The notes under the pieces: model-generated
Seen by the model: only the letters and a program-made list of their open reading frames with translations
The model's database searches: none
What the model was told of the DNA's origin: nothing
Program-made: the position numbers and the translations under genes
Origin: Lepiota brunneoincarnata
Lineage: Eukaryota; Basidiomycota; Agaricomycetes; Agaricales; Agaricaceae
Direction: 5' to 3'
DNA length: 64,000 nucleotides
Assembly (NCBI GenBank): GCA_023014365.1
Contig: JAEBUN010000025.1
Location: 186,001 to 250,000, forward strand
Shown here: one piece after another, positions 1 through 10,792 of the stretch
How positions within the stretch are numbered: position 1 is the first letter of the stretch
Layout of the letters: each line of letters begins with the position of its first letter

Positions 1-71
1 GGTTTGACCTGTCCGTTACTCTGAGTTCGAAAAAGCGCCACTCTGCAAGCTAACTCTCTCTCTTGCCCTAG

Positions 72-700
72 TACCTTATGCTGGATCTTGGACGTGGTTC
101 GACGCCGAGATATGGCGTCCCAACGGTGTCCCAGAACCCACTGGCCACAGTTTTTATGAATCGATCTCGTCCACCATAACTGAAAGCGCTCAGATCAATC
201 CCGAGATGATCTCACCAACGGATGAAGAGCTCGCTGCTGCTGGATACCACCGAGTCGAACCTCCGTCCTCTTGCGCCGACATTCAGGCCAATACCTCATG
301 GCTCATCCAACGCAATCGGCGGGCCAGTTCCCGGGTTCGAACGCATGTAGTTGGCTGGTCAGACAGGGATTTCGTCCATCATGAATGCCATCCGGAGTAC
401 GGCTCTGATAGTTCTGTGTCGTCGGCTTCAGATAGCGATTCCGATACACCTGCGCAAAGTACTTCAGCCCCAACCCGGGCCACCCTTCCCGACCTATATG
501 GTTGTGGGAATGGAGCTGGTTTTGTTCGATCTCTTCAAGTCGGTGATCGTATTGCTGTCGTAGCTAGGGCGAAGGTACGAATGGAGTGTTCCTATCCAAG
601 AACGCCCTCTGTTGTGCTAACCTACACGATGTAGTATCCTGGCTGGGAGAACCAACTCCATGGCAATCTCAAAGCCAAAATAATGTACACTATTATCTAA
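72..700 (+). CDS. C-terminal exons of an uncharacterised basidiomycete protein (5' part outside window)
   Basis: Two exons can be read: 72-574, after an acceptor CCCTAG at 66-71, and 635-700, joined by a 60-nt phase-0 GT...AG intron (575-634). The encoded tail starts near PYAGSWTWFDAEIWRP, passes through a Ser/Asp-rich acidic stretch around 400-450, and ends with GAGFVRSLQVGDRIAVVARA then YPGWENQLHGNLKAKIMYTI and a TAA. From memory of basidiomycete gene sets, this conserved ending (LQ-GDRI-ARA-x-GW-N) occurs at the C-terminus of many long uncharacterised proteins, several with repeat domains upstream. That assignment is family knowledge and was not tested here. The upstream sequence 11-71 looks like another intron, so the gene begins left of the window. 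The reading frame is uninterrupted and looks functional. No catalytic function can be given. Confidence 0.72.
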
Positions 701-1714
701 CAGCTTGTCTCCTGCCTTTAATACAGGTGTCACCCTCCTCTCTCGAACTAGCCTGCATGTGTCACGGCTATGGACCATTTATTCCCCTAAAGAACAACCG
801 GACGAGGAAACCGCAATGGGACCGGGTGGATTCGGTCTGATTCGATTCCAAATCATGGACGATGACTCCTCTGAGAGACACATCTGGTGGCCGCACATAG
901 CGCCCTATGCCGTGAGGTGGGCCGAGGGGAAAAGGGGGCAACACAAGAAGTTTGAAGTCGGCTATGTAAAAAATTTCAAGATAAAGAAATGAGCAGGGAT
1001 GTGAACAACGATGGGCGTATGAGCTGGCAAATTCAATAAGGGAATTAGATTGATGTGGGTTGGCGACGTTAAATCACTCGGTGATATCGCTTAATATCTG
1101 CCGCCCACAACCTCGGGTCTTCACACTGCTGCCCTGAATGGCAAGCGCACGGGCCAAAGGGGGATGTCATCAGGGTTGTGCCCTAACAAAGCAAAGCGCG
1201 TGTGTTCCTCCCTGTCGATTCTCCTCAACACAGTGTGCTTCACCAACCGTTCATGAAGCGGGATTACCCAACGAACATACGATATATTCTGTTGTGTCGA
1301 TGATAATGTTTTGTTATATGAGAACCAAATCTGATCAGTTTGTATCTATTTACTCGCGGCCTCTGTTGATGTTTACTGGTACTGTACAGCCATCGGCTGA
1401 TCAACTTCCCTTTCTGTGCCGCCTATGCTCAGTGCTCATCCCTGGTAATTCGCATGGAACTGCATTTATCAATGATAGCTTGTCATACAGTGGGGATATA
1501 CGCTCGGTAACTCGATGGTTCGTCCCCGTTGGCAATGGCTCGTCTTGCCAGCAGAGAACTCAATCACTTTATCACGACGAGAACACCCGCCAACTGAACC
1601 AAGCGCTTCGGAGTCTAATAAATAATCGATAACCTCCAAGCCAAGGACTATCTTCTCTTCTTCCATCCTCGTCCTCTCTTCCCCTCCTTAAACGCGGTTC
1701 TGGAAAACACGGCA
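701..1714. other. Intergenic stretch without a supported gene
   Basis: The first part is probably 3' flank of the preceding gene. Open frames at 705-992 (plus) and 1138-1632 (plus) have no recognisable domain and no convincing splice or composition support, so I do not call genes. No RNA gene or repeat was seen. Confidence 0.5.
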
Positions 1715-2268
1715 ATGTCGAAAGAAAGAACCCATGTCGAGACCTCCTGTACCAGTGCTTCCTCCGAACCTGAACCACGAATTGACCTCTATGGTCCCTC
1801 GAAGAAGAGCGTATGGACCCGCCTGGGCATCTGCTGGGAGAGTTTCAAGCGCGCAACAGGAACGGCAGGGTTGGTGGTCCTGAGGGAAGATGCGATAGGC
1901 GGTTTCAAGCGGTCCACAATGAGGTCATGTATGGGCTCGACGTTCGGGGGGCTGGAATGTTGTGAAAAAGGAATGGTACGCTCGTTTACTTCCTTGCTCA
2001 TGCAACTGCTCACCTCCAGTCAGATCGCAGGGGAATTTGGAAAGCTCGTCGTTTTGGTAGGTGAAGGTTGCAGGATATCAGCTTAGTTAACCCATTAGTT
2101 TCATAGGAAATACCAGAGGACAAAACACAACCGGGGCTCTCTCGCAGTCCTTATTGGGGCCACGCCAAAGTTGAAAGCCATGTGACTGAAGCCCATCGCT
2201 GCATCAATGAAGTCCGACTATCAACCGTCCCTTCCATCACCCAATCGTCACGTCGTGCCAAGCCATAA
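1715..2268 (+). CDS. Small hypothetical protein, two exons
   Basis: An ATG at 1715 opens a frame starting MSKERTHVETSCTSASSEPEP. A good 50-nt intron (GTAGGTG at 2057 to CATAG at 2106) preserves phase 0, and the frame then stays open to TAA at 2266-2268, giving about 167 residues. The Ser/Thr/Glu-rich N-terminus is followed by a basic segment (KKSVWTRLGICWESFKRATG). A second possible intron (1976-2019, GTACGC...CCAG) would shift the frame and end the protein earlier at a TGA near 2177, so the model is ambiguous. No domain is recognised. The coherent splice junction is the main evidence that this is a gene. Confidence 0.35.
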
Positions 2269-2393
2269 TTACCACAAATACCCGCTGTATCCAATTCGCC
2301 TTTTGTCCACCAGGGAAGCCCCTCATCAGCAACCCAGCTGCCTATTGACGCCTACAATGACGGTGCCATACGTGACTATCCTCCCTGTCCCCA

Positions 2394-3980
2394 GGGGCCA
2401 GGATCCAATTTTCTCGATCATCATCAGCAACGCCCGTGAGCACATTTAATCAACAACCTCGATGTACTACGGTTCCTTATCCAGTGCATCCGCCATTCAG
2501 TCCGGTACCAATCGCAGGGTCGACGAATTTGGTTCCACCAATGGCCCCATTGACACCCCAACTACCAGCGGCGGTCACTTTGCAACTTTCCCGGTCAAAG
2601 GGCGTTCCGGGTCTGTGGGCACCAGTGGTGATTACCAGTTCCATGATAATCCATCCCTCCCCGCTGCTGATTGCTGATTATGGATCTACCGGCTCATTCT
2701 CGTCTTCAATAACGCAGGCACTTGCCTCAGAGCTATTCCCACGGGATGGCAAAACCCCTCCCCTTGGAAAACTGGGACTGTTCAGCCGTGACGGTCTTGC
2801 CCCCGCGTACGAGCCAAACCCGGACAACCCTTGGGCGGGCGGGCAGCGGTTGACTCACAATGACCACATATTACTCTCCGCTCATACCAGACAGACTTCC
2901 AACTTGTCTGAGGACGATGCATTGCTCGCGTACATGACCGCTTTTCAAGAGCCCGTCACCGACCAGGAGGAGAGCGCTGGCGTAAAGCAAGACAAACACG
3001 TGAGCAGACACGTAAGGTTTGGAGAAGTTCGGGAGTTTGATGAGGGACCTGCTTTCTCTCCAATCCCACCGCAGCATTCGCCCGACGATTTGTCTACGCA
3101 TGGCAGACAACCACCCGAGGATAGGAGTGCGTTTCTATCAATCACCGCCACTTTGTCTCTGCTGACCATAAGTCCAGATCACCGCGTCGAAGAGCCGGCT
3201 CATCCACAGGATGCAAGTCCCGTTCATATCAGCCGCGTACCAGGACCAGACGATGACCCTACCGCTCCCCTGAACCGGGAAGACGAAGAAAGAGCGCTCA
3301 ATGCTGCGGCAGCGAGGGAGGTTGCGTTGGAACTACAGCCAAGTACTACTACATCCAGGACCTCATCCTTATCCCCAACCTCTCCGGTACCAAGTGCGGT
3401 TACCCCTCAACAAGAGACGCCAAAGGGAACCACCAGCCTCACCGCTCATTCCTCTGAGCGCGTCATATATGGCCGACAGGAGGAGCGTCTCGCCCTGTCC
3501 TGAATGCACCCCTACATACGCTGAAAGCCCACATACCGGATCCCCCTCTTCACCGCTCACGCAGCAGCACAATATCGTATCTTCTCCTATGACACAACCG
3601 AATCCATTCAATCCCCCAATGCCACAGCCCCATATTTATGGTCAAGGACATCCTCCACCAAGAATCACCTAGACCATCCGCAGCCCTATGCTTCACAACT
3701 AGATTCATACCAGCGCTAAGCCGCTATTCCGCCACGGGACCAACATTACGAGGAACAGTCTAGCCAGAGCCAGTATATGCCAAGTTCGCCGGCGCCGGCC
3801 CCGCGACTGCCACCACCGCAGATCAACTTTCCACCAGAACACTCTGGTCCTCGTGGGCGATTTCCATCCTGCCAAGAACCAGCGCAAGGCGACGGAGCTA
3901 ATGACTCAACGATGAGCTCTGCATATCAGACCCCAGCTCAGACCCCGGCTCAGACCCCATCTGAGCATGCCCCTCCTTCA
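2394..3980 (+). pseudogene. Decayed Pro/Ser/Gln-rich low-complexity protein gene
   Basis: A polypyrimidine acceptor (CCTGTCCCCAG, ending at 2393) precedes a 370-codon open frame to 3503. Its translation is proline/serine/threonine-rich with acidic patches (for example near 2900-3050, SEDDALLAYMTAFQEPV). After the stop at 3501, the same kind of composition continues in the other two plus frames. 3500-3672 carries NPFNPPMPQPHIYGQG-type sequence, and 3663-3980 carries HPQPYASQLDSYQ and QTPAQTPAQTPSEH with one in-frame TAA at 3717. The continuity of composition across frames suggests one intrinsically disordered protein broken by small indels, although unrecognised introns could explain part of it. 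No structured domain is visible. Confidence 0.4.
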
Positions 3981-4386
3981 CCGGGTGTCACTTATGTTTT
4001 CTTCTGTTGTACTCTATTGTACGCTATGATTCGTCTCCATCATGCTCTTGGACCCCCTTTGGACACTGATTTGTTGAGGACTCTTACGACGACGAAGGAC
4101 TCGTCTAAATCGTCCATGGGTTCACACTAGCACATGTAATTCTATAGGTATGTATCCGAGTTTTATGCTTCATTGTATCACTCGAGCAAGGGCAGGAATG
4201 CTCGCTCATAAATCTCAGTCGCTTTGGACCAATGTCAGCAATGGTGGGGTAACGAAATGCCGGAGCCCAGGTCGCGATTTTTGCTGAATGATGTCACTAA
4301 AATATTGCTGTGGTGCAGATCTCGTGGGAAGATTGCTGCTGTAGAACACAATGAGGCAGCATTAATGGCGCCCAAGAACTCAAGCC

Positions 4387-5018
4387 ATGACCTCCACCCA
4401 ACGCACTGTCTTACAAGCCTCAGCGACAGCCATGACCGCTCATGGATTACCCGCGACGCCTGGCCGTGTTGCACCCTTGGCCAATCCACCAACATCGAAT
4501 TTCGAACCCATGGTCTCCACCTCCGTTAACCTAACCGATACCGTATCAAAGATTGCAAAGGAGGTTGGCGAACTGTTCAAGGATTTACCGTATGTGAAGG
4601 CGTTTGCAGGAGTTTTGCTTCAAATTATCAAGATCAGAGAGGTGCACAAGCTTACTGGAAACCAAAGGGTCATCTAACAACAAAACAGGAAATACAAACC
4701 GAAAAGGATCGGTCTCAGGAACTCATCGAAAAGATATTGGGCAGGTCAAAGGTCATCCTCCATGGCCTGCGCCAAGTGGCTACATCATCAAACAGGAACC
4801 AGCTGAAGGACACAGAGGAGGAATTAGGAGGGTATAACCGGTAATACCACCTGACCTCTTTTCCCCTTTGTGGATTAGCTGATCTACCGCTCAGTCTCCT
4901 TGGGGAAATTCACGGTACGCTCATAACAAAGGCTCCAAAAGGCGTGCGGGGGAAAATGGGGAAGTGGATAAATCGGAATTCGAGGATCGAGACTCTGGCC
5001 AATGCATGCTTGATGTAG
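4387..5018 (+). CDS. MLKL/HeLo-like N-terminal helical domain gene, truncated by a hAT fragment
   Basis: Three exons are proposed: 4387-4641, 4689-4840 and 4895-5018. Introns of 47 and 54 nt have GT...AG ends and preserve the frame. The roughly 176-residue product has a low-complexity start, then VSKIAKEVGELFKDLPYVKA, an AGVLLQIIKIRE helix, a second long helix (DRSQELIEKILGRSKVILHG) and a third region (GKMGKWINRNSRIETL). This matches the helical N-terminal domain related to MLKL/HeLo domains that basidiomycetes place before NACHT, NB-ARC or kinase modules in putative cell-death receptors. That is family knowledge recalled without a search. Position 5002 onward is hAT copy A, so the last few codons and the stop belong to the transposon and any effector or receptor module is missing. 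Confidence 0.6.
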
Positions 5019-7540
5019 TTAAGTTTGTAGTACAGATGAAGAACTAAATGTACATAATATGAGTCTGTTCAATGATAATAGGTATTACTTACTGAGAGCC
5101 AGGATGTAGCTCGGTTTCTCATCAAATCGACAGTAGTACTTGTTGAGTTTCATGAGGCCATCATTGATCGCGTCCTTGTAAAGAGCGTATCGGGGGTCGT
5201 CACGTTTTGCCTCCCATGCCGTCTGAAGCTCTTCAATTGCAGGCAGTGCACGCCATAAGGTGGGTTGCTTTTTGGAAGAGAAATATTGCTGTATGCGATT
5301 AGAATCCTGTGGATTGCGATGTAAACAATAGAAAGTAAATAAAACTCAAATGGGAATGTACCTTGAGAATCGACTTCGTATCAAGGACTCTGTTCCAGTC
5401 AGGATCATGGATCTTGAATGCGGACCAGGGGATTTTCTTGAAAATTTGCCCATCACAACAAAGAACAGTGATCGGTCCATATAATTCATTAGCTGCCGCT
5501 ACAAACAGCTTTATTGACTGAATGGTAACTGGGTGAGCATTCACGAAGACTATTGAGGGCAAATACACACCTGGCGAAGATGATACACGCGGTCAAGCAT
5601 GTTGTAGGCGGATCCCCAGCGGATGTTGCTATGCAGTGGGATCACAAGCGCGGTAGTGATCCCGGACTCAATTTGAACCTTTTCAAAGTATTCAATATGC
5701 TGTCCTGAGCATTGGATCTGTTGAGAAGGGCCCGGGAGTCAGACTACAAGTTAAAGTCCTGCTTGCTTGACTAACCTTGACAGCGAGAGTGCGAATGGTG
5801 GCAATCACATCGAGCAATCCTCCAAGGACTCGGTTGTCAGGTAGGTCAGGATCGTATTCCCAAATAGCCGTCGTCATCTCGATGGCGGCTATTTTTGTGA
5901 TGTGTCCCATTACATCAACATTGCCGAGGTTGACAACATGTCCAAGGCACCTGGAACGACTAAGCAGCGCTCCCAAGTTATGCAACTGGGGACTCACATG
6001 AGTTGGTTCTTGTGAGCATTCCAAGTCGGGAGGCCTCGAGACTCATGCAGCCGTTGGACTGTCTGGCAAATCGTTCCATTCGCCGATGTGTTATCCAGGG
6101 TAACACATTGGAGCTATGAGGTCATGAGGTCAGAACCAGGTGATTTGTTGTGCCAAATTTGGAGTACTTTTGATCCTTTCTGACTAGTGATTCCTACACA
6201 GTCGCACAGCCCCATGAAATACCAACCCAAGTTGTTCCCATCATGTCCGCCTGAAACCCCCTGAAACGCCACAACTTCAGAACACAACGCCCACTTGCCT
6301 TCCTTCACATCAATCCAGTGCGCAGTCATTCCCAAGAACGACGCCTTTGTATTATCTGCTGACCATCCGTCGGCGGTTGTTGAGACCTTGCCAGGTGTGG
6401 CCTGAACCCTGGTCAGTATTTGTTCACCGTCTCTGAGCGCTCTTACTAACGATTATATCTTCCTGCAGTTGCTTCAACCACCTCATGCATTCATTGTGGA
6501 TATAAACACCAACATCGTGACTACTGGGTAGCTCAGAGGACTTGGTCTTCGGCCGCATTGAAACAAGATAATTCCTGAACAGTTTGTTGCTTGCGACAGC
6601 CAGTGCCTGCGAGTTTATATTCATAAGTGTAGCTCATTGTACCTCATACAGATTGCTTACCTGGTCATCACAAGCAACAAACTGGGCCACAGCATGCAGT
6701 GTCCCTTCTCGCGTGAAGCCTTTGGCATGATTCACCACCACGATATCATCCAAGCTCGACTGCGACTTCGCTTTTTTTGCCTTCTGCTGTGCTTCTACAA
6801 TCTTTGGAGGGATTGCGTGATGATTCAGAGGTATGTCGGCTTTCTCACATCTCGCTTTGTATATCTCGTAATGCTTCCGACAGTGTTGGCGCAACGTTGA
6901 GTTACCACCCGTCAAAAAACACTTCCGGAGTCCAGCCACTTCAACGTGTCTTTCATTGCCTCTGATAATGGGTAAGTTCTGTGATTATTTCATGATATAA
7001 CGACAGAAACTTACTTGCACAAAATACACCAGCGCCTGCTCAGCATCGTCACTTGGTTACCTTTTTTAAAGTTCACCTTCACCCGCTTCGAGAACATCAA
7101 ATCCAAGTCCTTCGTCGTCTCGCCCTTCGTGGCCAACTCCTCTCTGATGGTGCCCCGGTGTTGCTCCTCAAGATCACTCCCCTGCTTCAGTTTGTCAACA
7201 AGGTATGTGTAATGTTGCATAAACAGAAATGTGCCTCAATGCCCCGTTCAGCCTGAGGTTCTTGTGCGGCAGCCCCGCTCTCAATAAGTTCAGGCTCGTC
7301 GGAGTCCTCACTGCTACTCTCCTCAACTGTCTCCAGAAGCTCGACAGCTTTCTTCCCCCTCCCCTTTCGCTTCTGTTGCTTACGTGGCTGTTTCTGAACC
7401 TCGTCCTCATCAGATGAACTTTTACTTTCATCTGAGTCGTGAGCCTGCCATTTACGGCTGGTTGTCTTCTGGCCATGAGGTGCCCTTGCTGCTTGACCCT
7501 TCTTTGATGCCGTTTTAGAGTTTTTGGCTTTGGGAGGCAT
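5002..7540 (-). pseudogene. hAT transposase with BED-type zinc finger, 3' truncated (copy A)
   Basis: The start ATG is at 7540 (MPPKAKNSKTASKKG), followed by a Lys/Ser/acidic N-terminus. A BED-type finger follows (WCILC then HCRKHYEIYKARC, about 6880-7020), then the TTADGWSADNTKASF block and the RCLGHVVNL block, split by short introns as in copy B. Copy A keeps an arginine codon CGA at 7367-7369 where copy B has a stop. It lacks the final exons with the hAT C-terminal dimerisation region, so it cannot encode an active enzyme. Many of its differences from copy B are transitions at CpG sites. Confidence 0.8.
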
Positions 7541-7893
7541 GATGGGGCAACATGATGATGGGTCGTTAGTTTGTCATGCTTTTTTTTTTGTTGTTTGGTT
7601 CCGAATCCATTGCATGGTATGGTACAGTTAGCTTGACCTGACTTCTACATATAGCCTTTTTGTCACCTACGTACACTCTGGTCACCAACTTCAAAACATC
7701 ACTAGCGGTTCGGTCAAAGACCGGTTTCAACCGGTCTTTGAGCGGTTGAGTTAAATGATGCAGCACTGTGAGACCGCAACTGATGTTTACAAAAGACCGA
7801 TGCAACCGCAACCAATGGTCCGGTCCTTTTATGGTCCGGTCTGGTTGGGTTCTGGTCTTTTTCTGGTCCTATGGACCGGACCTCAAAACACTA
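5002..7893 (-). mobile_element. hAT transposon copy A, missing its 3' end
   Basis: This segment is the reverse complement of 32470-35361 (copy B) and is almost identical to it. The 5' terminus on the minus strand is at 7893, with the inverted-repeat sequence TAGTGTTTTGAGGTCCGG. The other end stops at 5002, so the part matching 35362-36351 is absent, including the C-terminal transposase exons, the 3' subterminal region and the second terminal repeat. The truncation point abuts the MLKL-like gene directly. The flank outside the intact terminus begins CTTGCGGA. No target duplication can be tested because the other end is lost. Confidence 0.85.
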
Positions 7894-8888
7894 CTTGCGG
7901 ATGGTCTGCAAAGGTGCAGGGTAATTATAGAGGTCGTAGCTGCGACACTTATTACCCTTGCCCAGAGGCTTGCACTCCAACTTACAAGCAGCGCAGGAAG
8001 GACACTGAGACCAAGGTGGCATGTACTGGGGTAGATGTCAAAACCTTCAGTAAGGAAACATGAAAAAACTTGGAGAACGTACCAAAAGCTGGCTAGCTGC
8101 CAGCAGCCTAGGAAAGTCCTCACAAAAGAGCAGGACTGGGTGGTGGTATCCATGGTCCCGAATAATGGTGGCCTCAGAGCATCAAACACAAACTTGGGGA
8201 ATGTATTTCTTCATCCATGTGTTGGAACTCTTTTTGGATGAAAGGACACATTTTTGACGTAATGGGCCAGCATGAGGAGACTCTTGAGGGATCTCTGGAA
8301 CCACCAGGCTAGGCAAACAAGAAAGGACAGGGGTCAGAGAAGCTAAGAATGCGTCTTGAAAAACAAAGTTGGTTCTTGAGGGGCAGGCAAAGGCTCCAGA
8401 AGGAGCTCCAAATCTGGAGAAGGTGAAATCTCCACAGTGCTTGTGGGAGACTTGACTGGAGTGCCAGCCAAGCGAGGTGGTGATGGTGTTGGGCACCTAG
8501 GCAAAGCCAGCACATGTTGCCCATCCAGAGAAGAGGACCAGCTAAAGATTTTAAAGAGGTTGGCTTGAGAGACCTCAGGGACCAGAGAATGCGATGACAA
8601 GTTAGAACCTGCCAGGAATAAAGGAAGAGGGGGCGGCATCAATGATTTTGCCTTCTGTTTGCCTTTAAGGGCAGCTGGTATATGTGCTAAAGCAGAAGTC
8701 AGCAGAAAGAACAAATATATCGTGAAAACGACTAAGCTTATGCGTTGAAGTAGCAGAAGAGAGTACGGGGGAAGAAGGCTGGTTTGTTGAAGGGCCCAGC
8801 ACCTCGGAACCTGATGCAATACCCAGGGGAGGGAGCACCAGTGAGTCTTCCCCATCCAGGGTGTGCAGAGAGATGGTGAGAGGGGACA

Positions 8889-9199
8889 TGTAAGGGGACT
8901 ATACCCCCTTACGCAAGGTACGTCTAGGGGTCTGTGGTTGGGTATCCATGCTCGGCCTCTCTAGCCGATGCCCGATGCCTAAGCCCGGCCTCGGCCTTCG
9001 GCCACCCCCATCCCCGAGTCTAACCCACGTGCAACTGACGTTGTTTGTATATTGTTTGCGTACGTTATGTTCTAGTAGCTACGTAGTGTTTGGCTACCCG
9101 GTCTGTGCGCAGGCCTCTATGTATATAAGTAGTGTGGGTGTCGATTGTATTCGCCACCCAAATATCAACTTGGTTCCGGTGCTCTTACTTCCCCTAACA
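8889..9199 (+). repeat. 5' LTR of the KH-Gag element
   Basis: It begins with an imperfect hairpin (GTAAGGGG...CCCCCTTAC, 8890-8912). It carries a TATA-like TATATAAG at 9122-9129, which is the probable promoter for the element RNA. It differs from the 3' LTR at five positions, each a transition within a CpG (CG versus TG or CA). Confidence 0.9.
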
Positions 9200-9280
9200 G
9201 AATATTTGGGTCTCTACGCAGACTTGCCAATCTAGCCCTCTGCACCCCACCTACCCTGTCTTCTCAGCTCTAACGCTAGT

Positions 9281-10433
9281 ATGCCCCGCCAAAAGTCCTC
9301 AGGCAAACAGAAAGCGACTGTGCCCGCCCTACCGACAATGGCCCCTGCCTCGGCAGGACCCTCGCGTTCAGGCGAGGATACTCAGGCCTTACTGGCCCGG
9401 ATCGGCGAGCTTAACCGCTCGATCGGTTCGCTCTCATCCCGCCTGCGCACCCTCGAGGATCGCACCTCGACGGCTGCTGCCGGTCCTACTCCAGCTGTCA
9501 TTCAAGCAGCTACTACCCAGAAGGGTCGCTCGCGGATCTCCACGGATGTCCCACGCACTTCTAACCGCCCGGGCCCCACTCGCCCCGCGGTAAATCGGCA
9601 CCTCTACCGCCCTCCCGCTGTCGGCTCACTACCCACGGGACGACGAGGCCAATCGCTATCAGGCCACCCTTGTCATCGCCGACGACATGGGTGGGCACGT
9701 GGTTGGTCGCGGCGGCCGCGGCCTTAAACAGGTCGCCGACATTAGTGACGCTCACCTCCGGGTCTATTCTGTGGCCACGGATGGTGCCGACGAGCGCCAT
9801 GTCTCTATCAGGGGGACCGAGCAGCAACTCGGTGATGCCCTTGTGGTATTAGGTAAGCGGATTGCGCGCAAGCGCGTCCACCTTCCAAAGACGAAGAAGG
9901 AGAAGACAACGGCGGCTTCTGGCCCCGCCCCAGCGGCCCCCGGACTGTCCGCTCCTGCAGCGGCGCAGGCTCCCGCTCCAGCTTGTGTGGATCCCACTGC
10001 CTCCGGCTCTGCTACCCCGGTCCCTGACTGGGCGCATCCGGGTGCACGGTCTTCCTCGCAGGCCTCTTCTGTCGCCCCCACTCCCCCCATGATTTCTACC
10101 CCGGCCGGCGTCCCATCGACTACTATGCGCACGGCCACATCTACTCCCACCCCTATGCGCTCGCCCGCGGTTTCTCGGCAACCGTCGCGCGGCTCCCCTA
10201 TGCCCATCTCTACCCCCTCCGGTGCGTCTACTCCCGGAGTCCCATCAGTCTGGATGGGAAGCGCTACCCCTACCCCGGCCTTGACCCCGATGGAGGTCGA
10301 CAGCGTCATCTCGACCTGGGGCCAGGGACTTCTGCCTGTCGCCTACCCGGCCCGTCTTGACTATGCCCGTTCCCTTCTGGCGGATGGGCTTGTCATTCGG
10401 CTCGTGGATGGTCGCTGGGCTTGTGCTGCTTAG
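9281..10433 (+). CDS. KH-domain Gag-like protein, frameshifted in this copy
   Basis: ATG 9281 begins MPRQKSSGKQKATVPALPT and continues with a short predicted coiled region (ALLARIGELNRSIGSLSSRL, about 9392-9460) up to roughly 9590-9620. The frame then shifts by one: the coherent protein continues in the next frame as HYPRDDEANRYQATLVIADD and GGHVVGRGGRGLKQVADISD. This is a KH RNA-binding fold with a GRGG (GxxG) loop at about 9702-9713, ending near GKRIARKRV. A long Pro/Ser/Thr/Ala-rich tail follows, then a short C-terminal block ending LVDGRWACAA at 10433. The shift lies between TAA 9591 and the KH segment and is probably a mutation, though programmed frameshifting cannot be excluded. Inferred role: nucleic-acid-binding capsid-like protein that packages the element RNA. 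Confidence 0.7.
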
Positions 10434-10481
10434 GACGAAGGAACCGAGTCATCGGGTCATCGACTCTTAAGAGGGGGCTGG

Positions 10482-10792
10482 TGTAAGGGGACTATACCCC
10501 CTTACGCAAGGTACGTCTAGGGGTCTGTGGTTGGGTATCCGTGCTCGGCCTCTCTAGCCGATGCCCGATGCCTAAGCCCGGCCTCGGCCTTTGGCCACCC
10601 CCATCCCCGAGTCTAACCCACGTGCGACTGACATTGTTTGTATATTGTTTGCGTACGTTATGTTCTAGTAGCTATGTAGTGTTTGGCTACCCGGTCTGTG
10701 CGCAGGCCTCTATGTATATAAGTAGTGTGGGTGTCGATTGTATTCGCCACCCAAATATCAACTTGGTTCCGGTGCTCTTACTTCCCCTAACA
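10482..10792 (+). repeat. 3' LTR of the KH-Gag element
   Basis: Same length as the 5' LTR and 306/311 identical by eye. It is followed at once by the GGACA target duplication (10793-10797). Confidence 0.9.

Larger units (their letters stand above)
8889..10792 (+). mobile_element. Complete short LTR retroelement encoding only a KH-domain Gag-like protein
   Basis: Two 311-bp direct LTRs (8889-9199 and 10482-10792) start TGTAAGGGG and end CCTAACA. A perfect 5-bp target duplication GGACA lies at 8884-8888 and 10793-10797. A purine-rich tract (AAGAGGGGGCTGG) just before the right LTR is the likely polypurine tract. The 1.28-kb interior contains a single coding region and no protease, reverse transcriptase, RNase H or integrase, so transposition must have depended on enzymes supplied elsewhere. 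The five LTR-LTR differences (about 1.6%) indicate a fairly recent insertion. Confidence 0.9.

Noticed and set aside
1138..1632. 164-codon open frame after the first gene
   Set aside because: Composition looks non-coding, there is no splice or domain support, and a shadow frame exists on the other strand.
7868..7882. ATA versus TAT difference between hAT copies just inside the terminal repeat (CCATAGG/CCTATGG)
   Set aside because: Looks like a 3-bp micro-inversion or independent changes. Too small to interpret and not part of the CpG pattern.
8343..8855. 170-codon minus-strand open frame with a hydrophobic segment
   Set aside because: Leu/Pro-rich composition changes across overlapping frames in a region with low CpG. 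No start context, splice signals or domain could be supported beyond the general note on the interrupted minus-strand frame.
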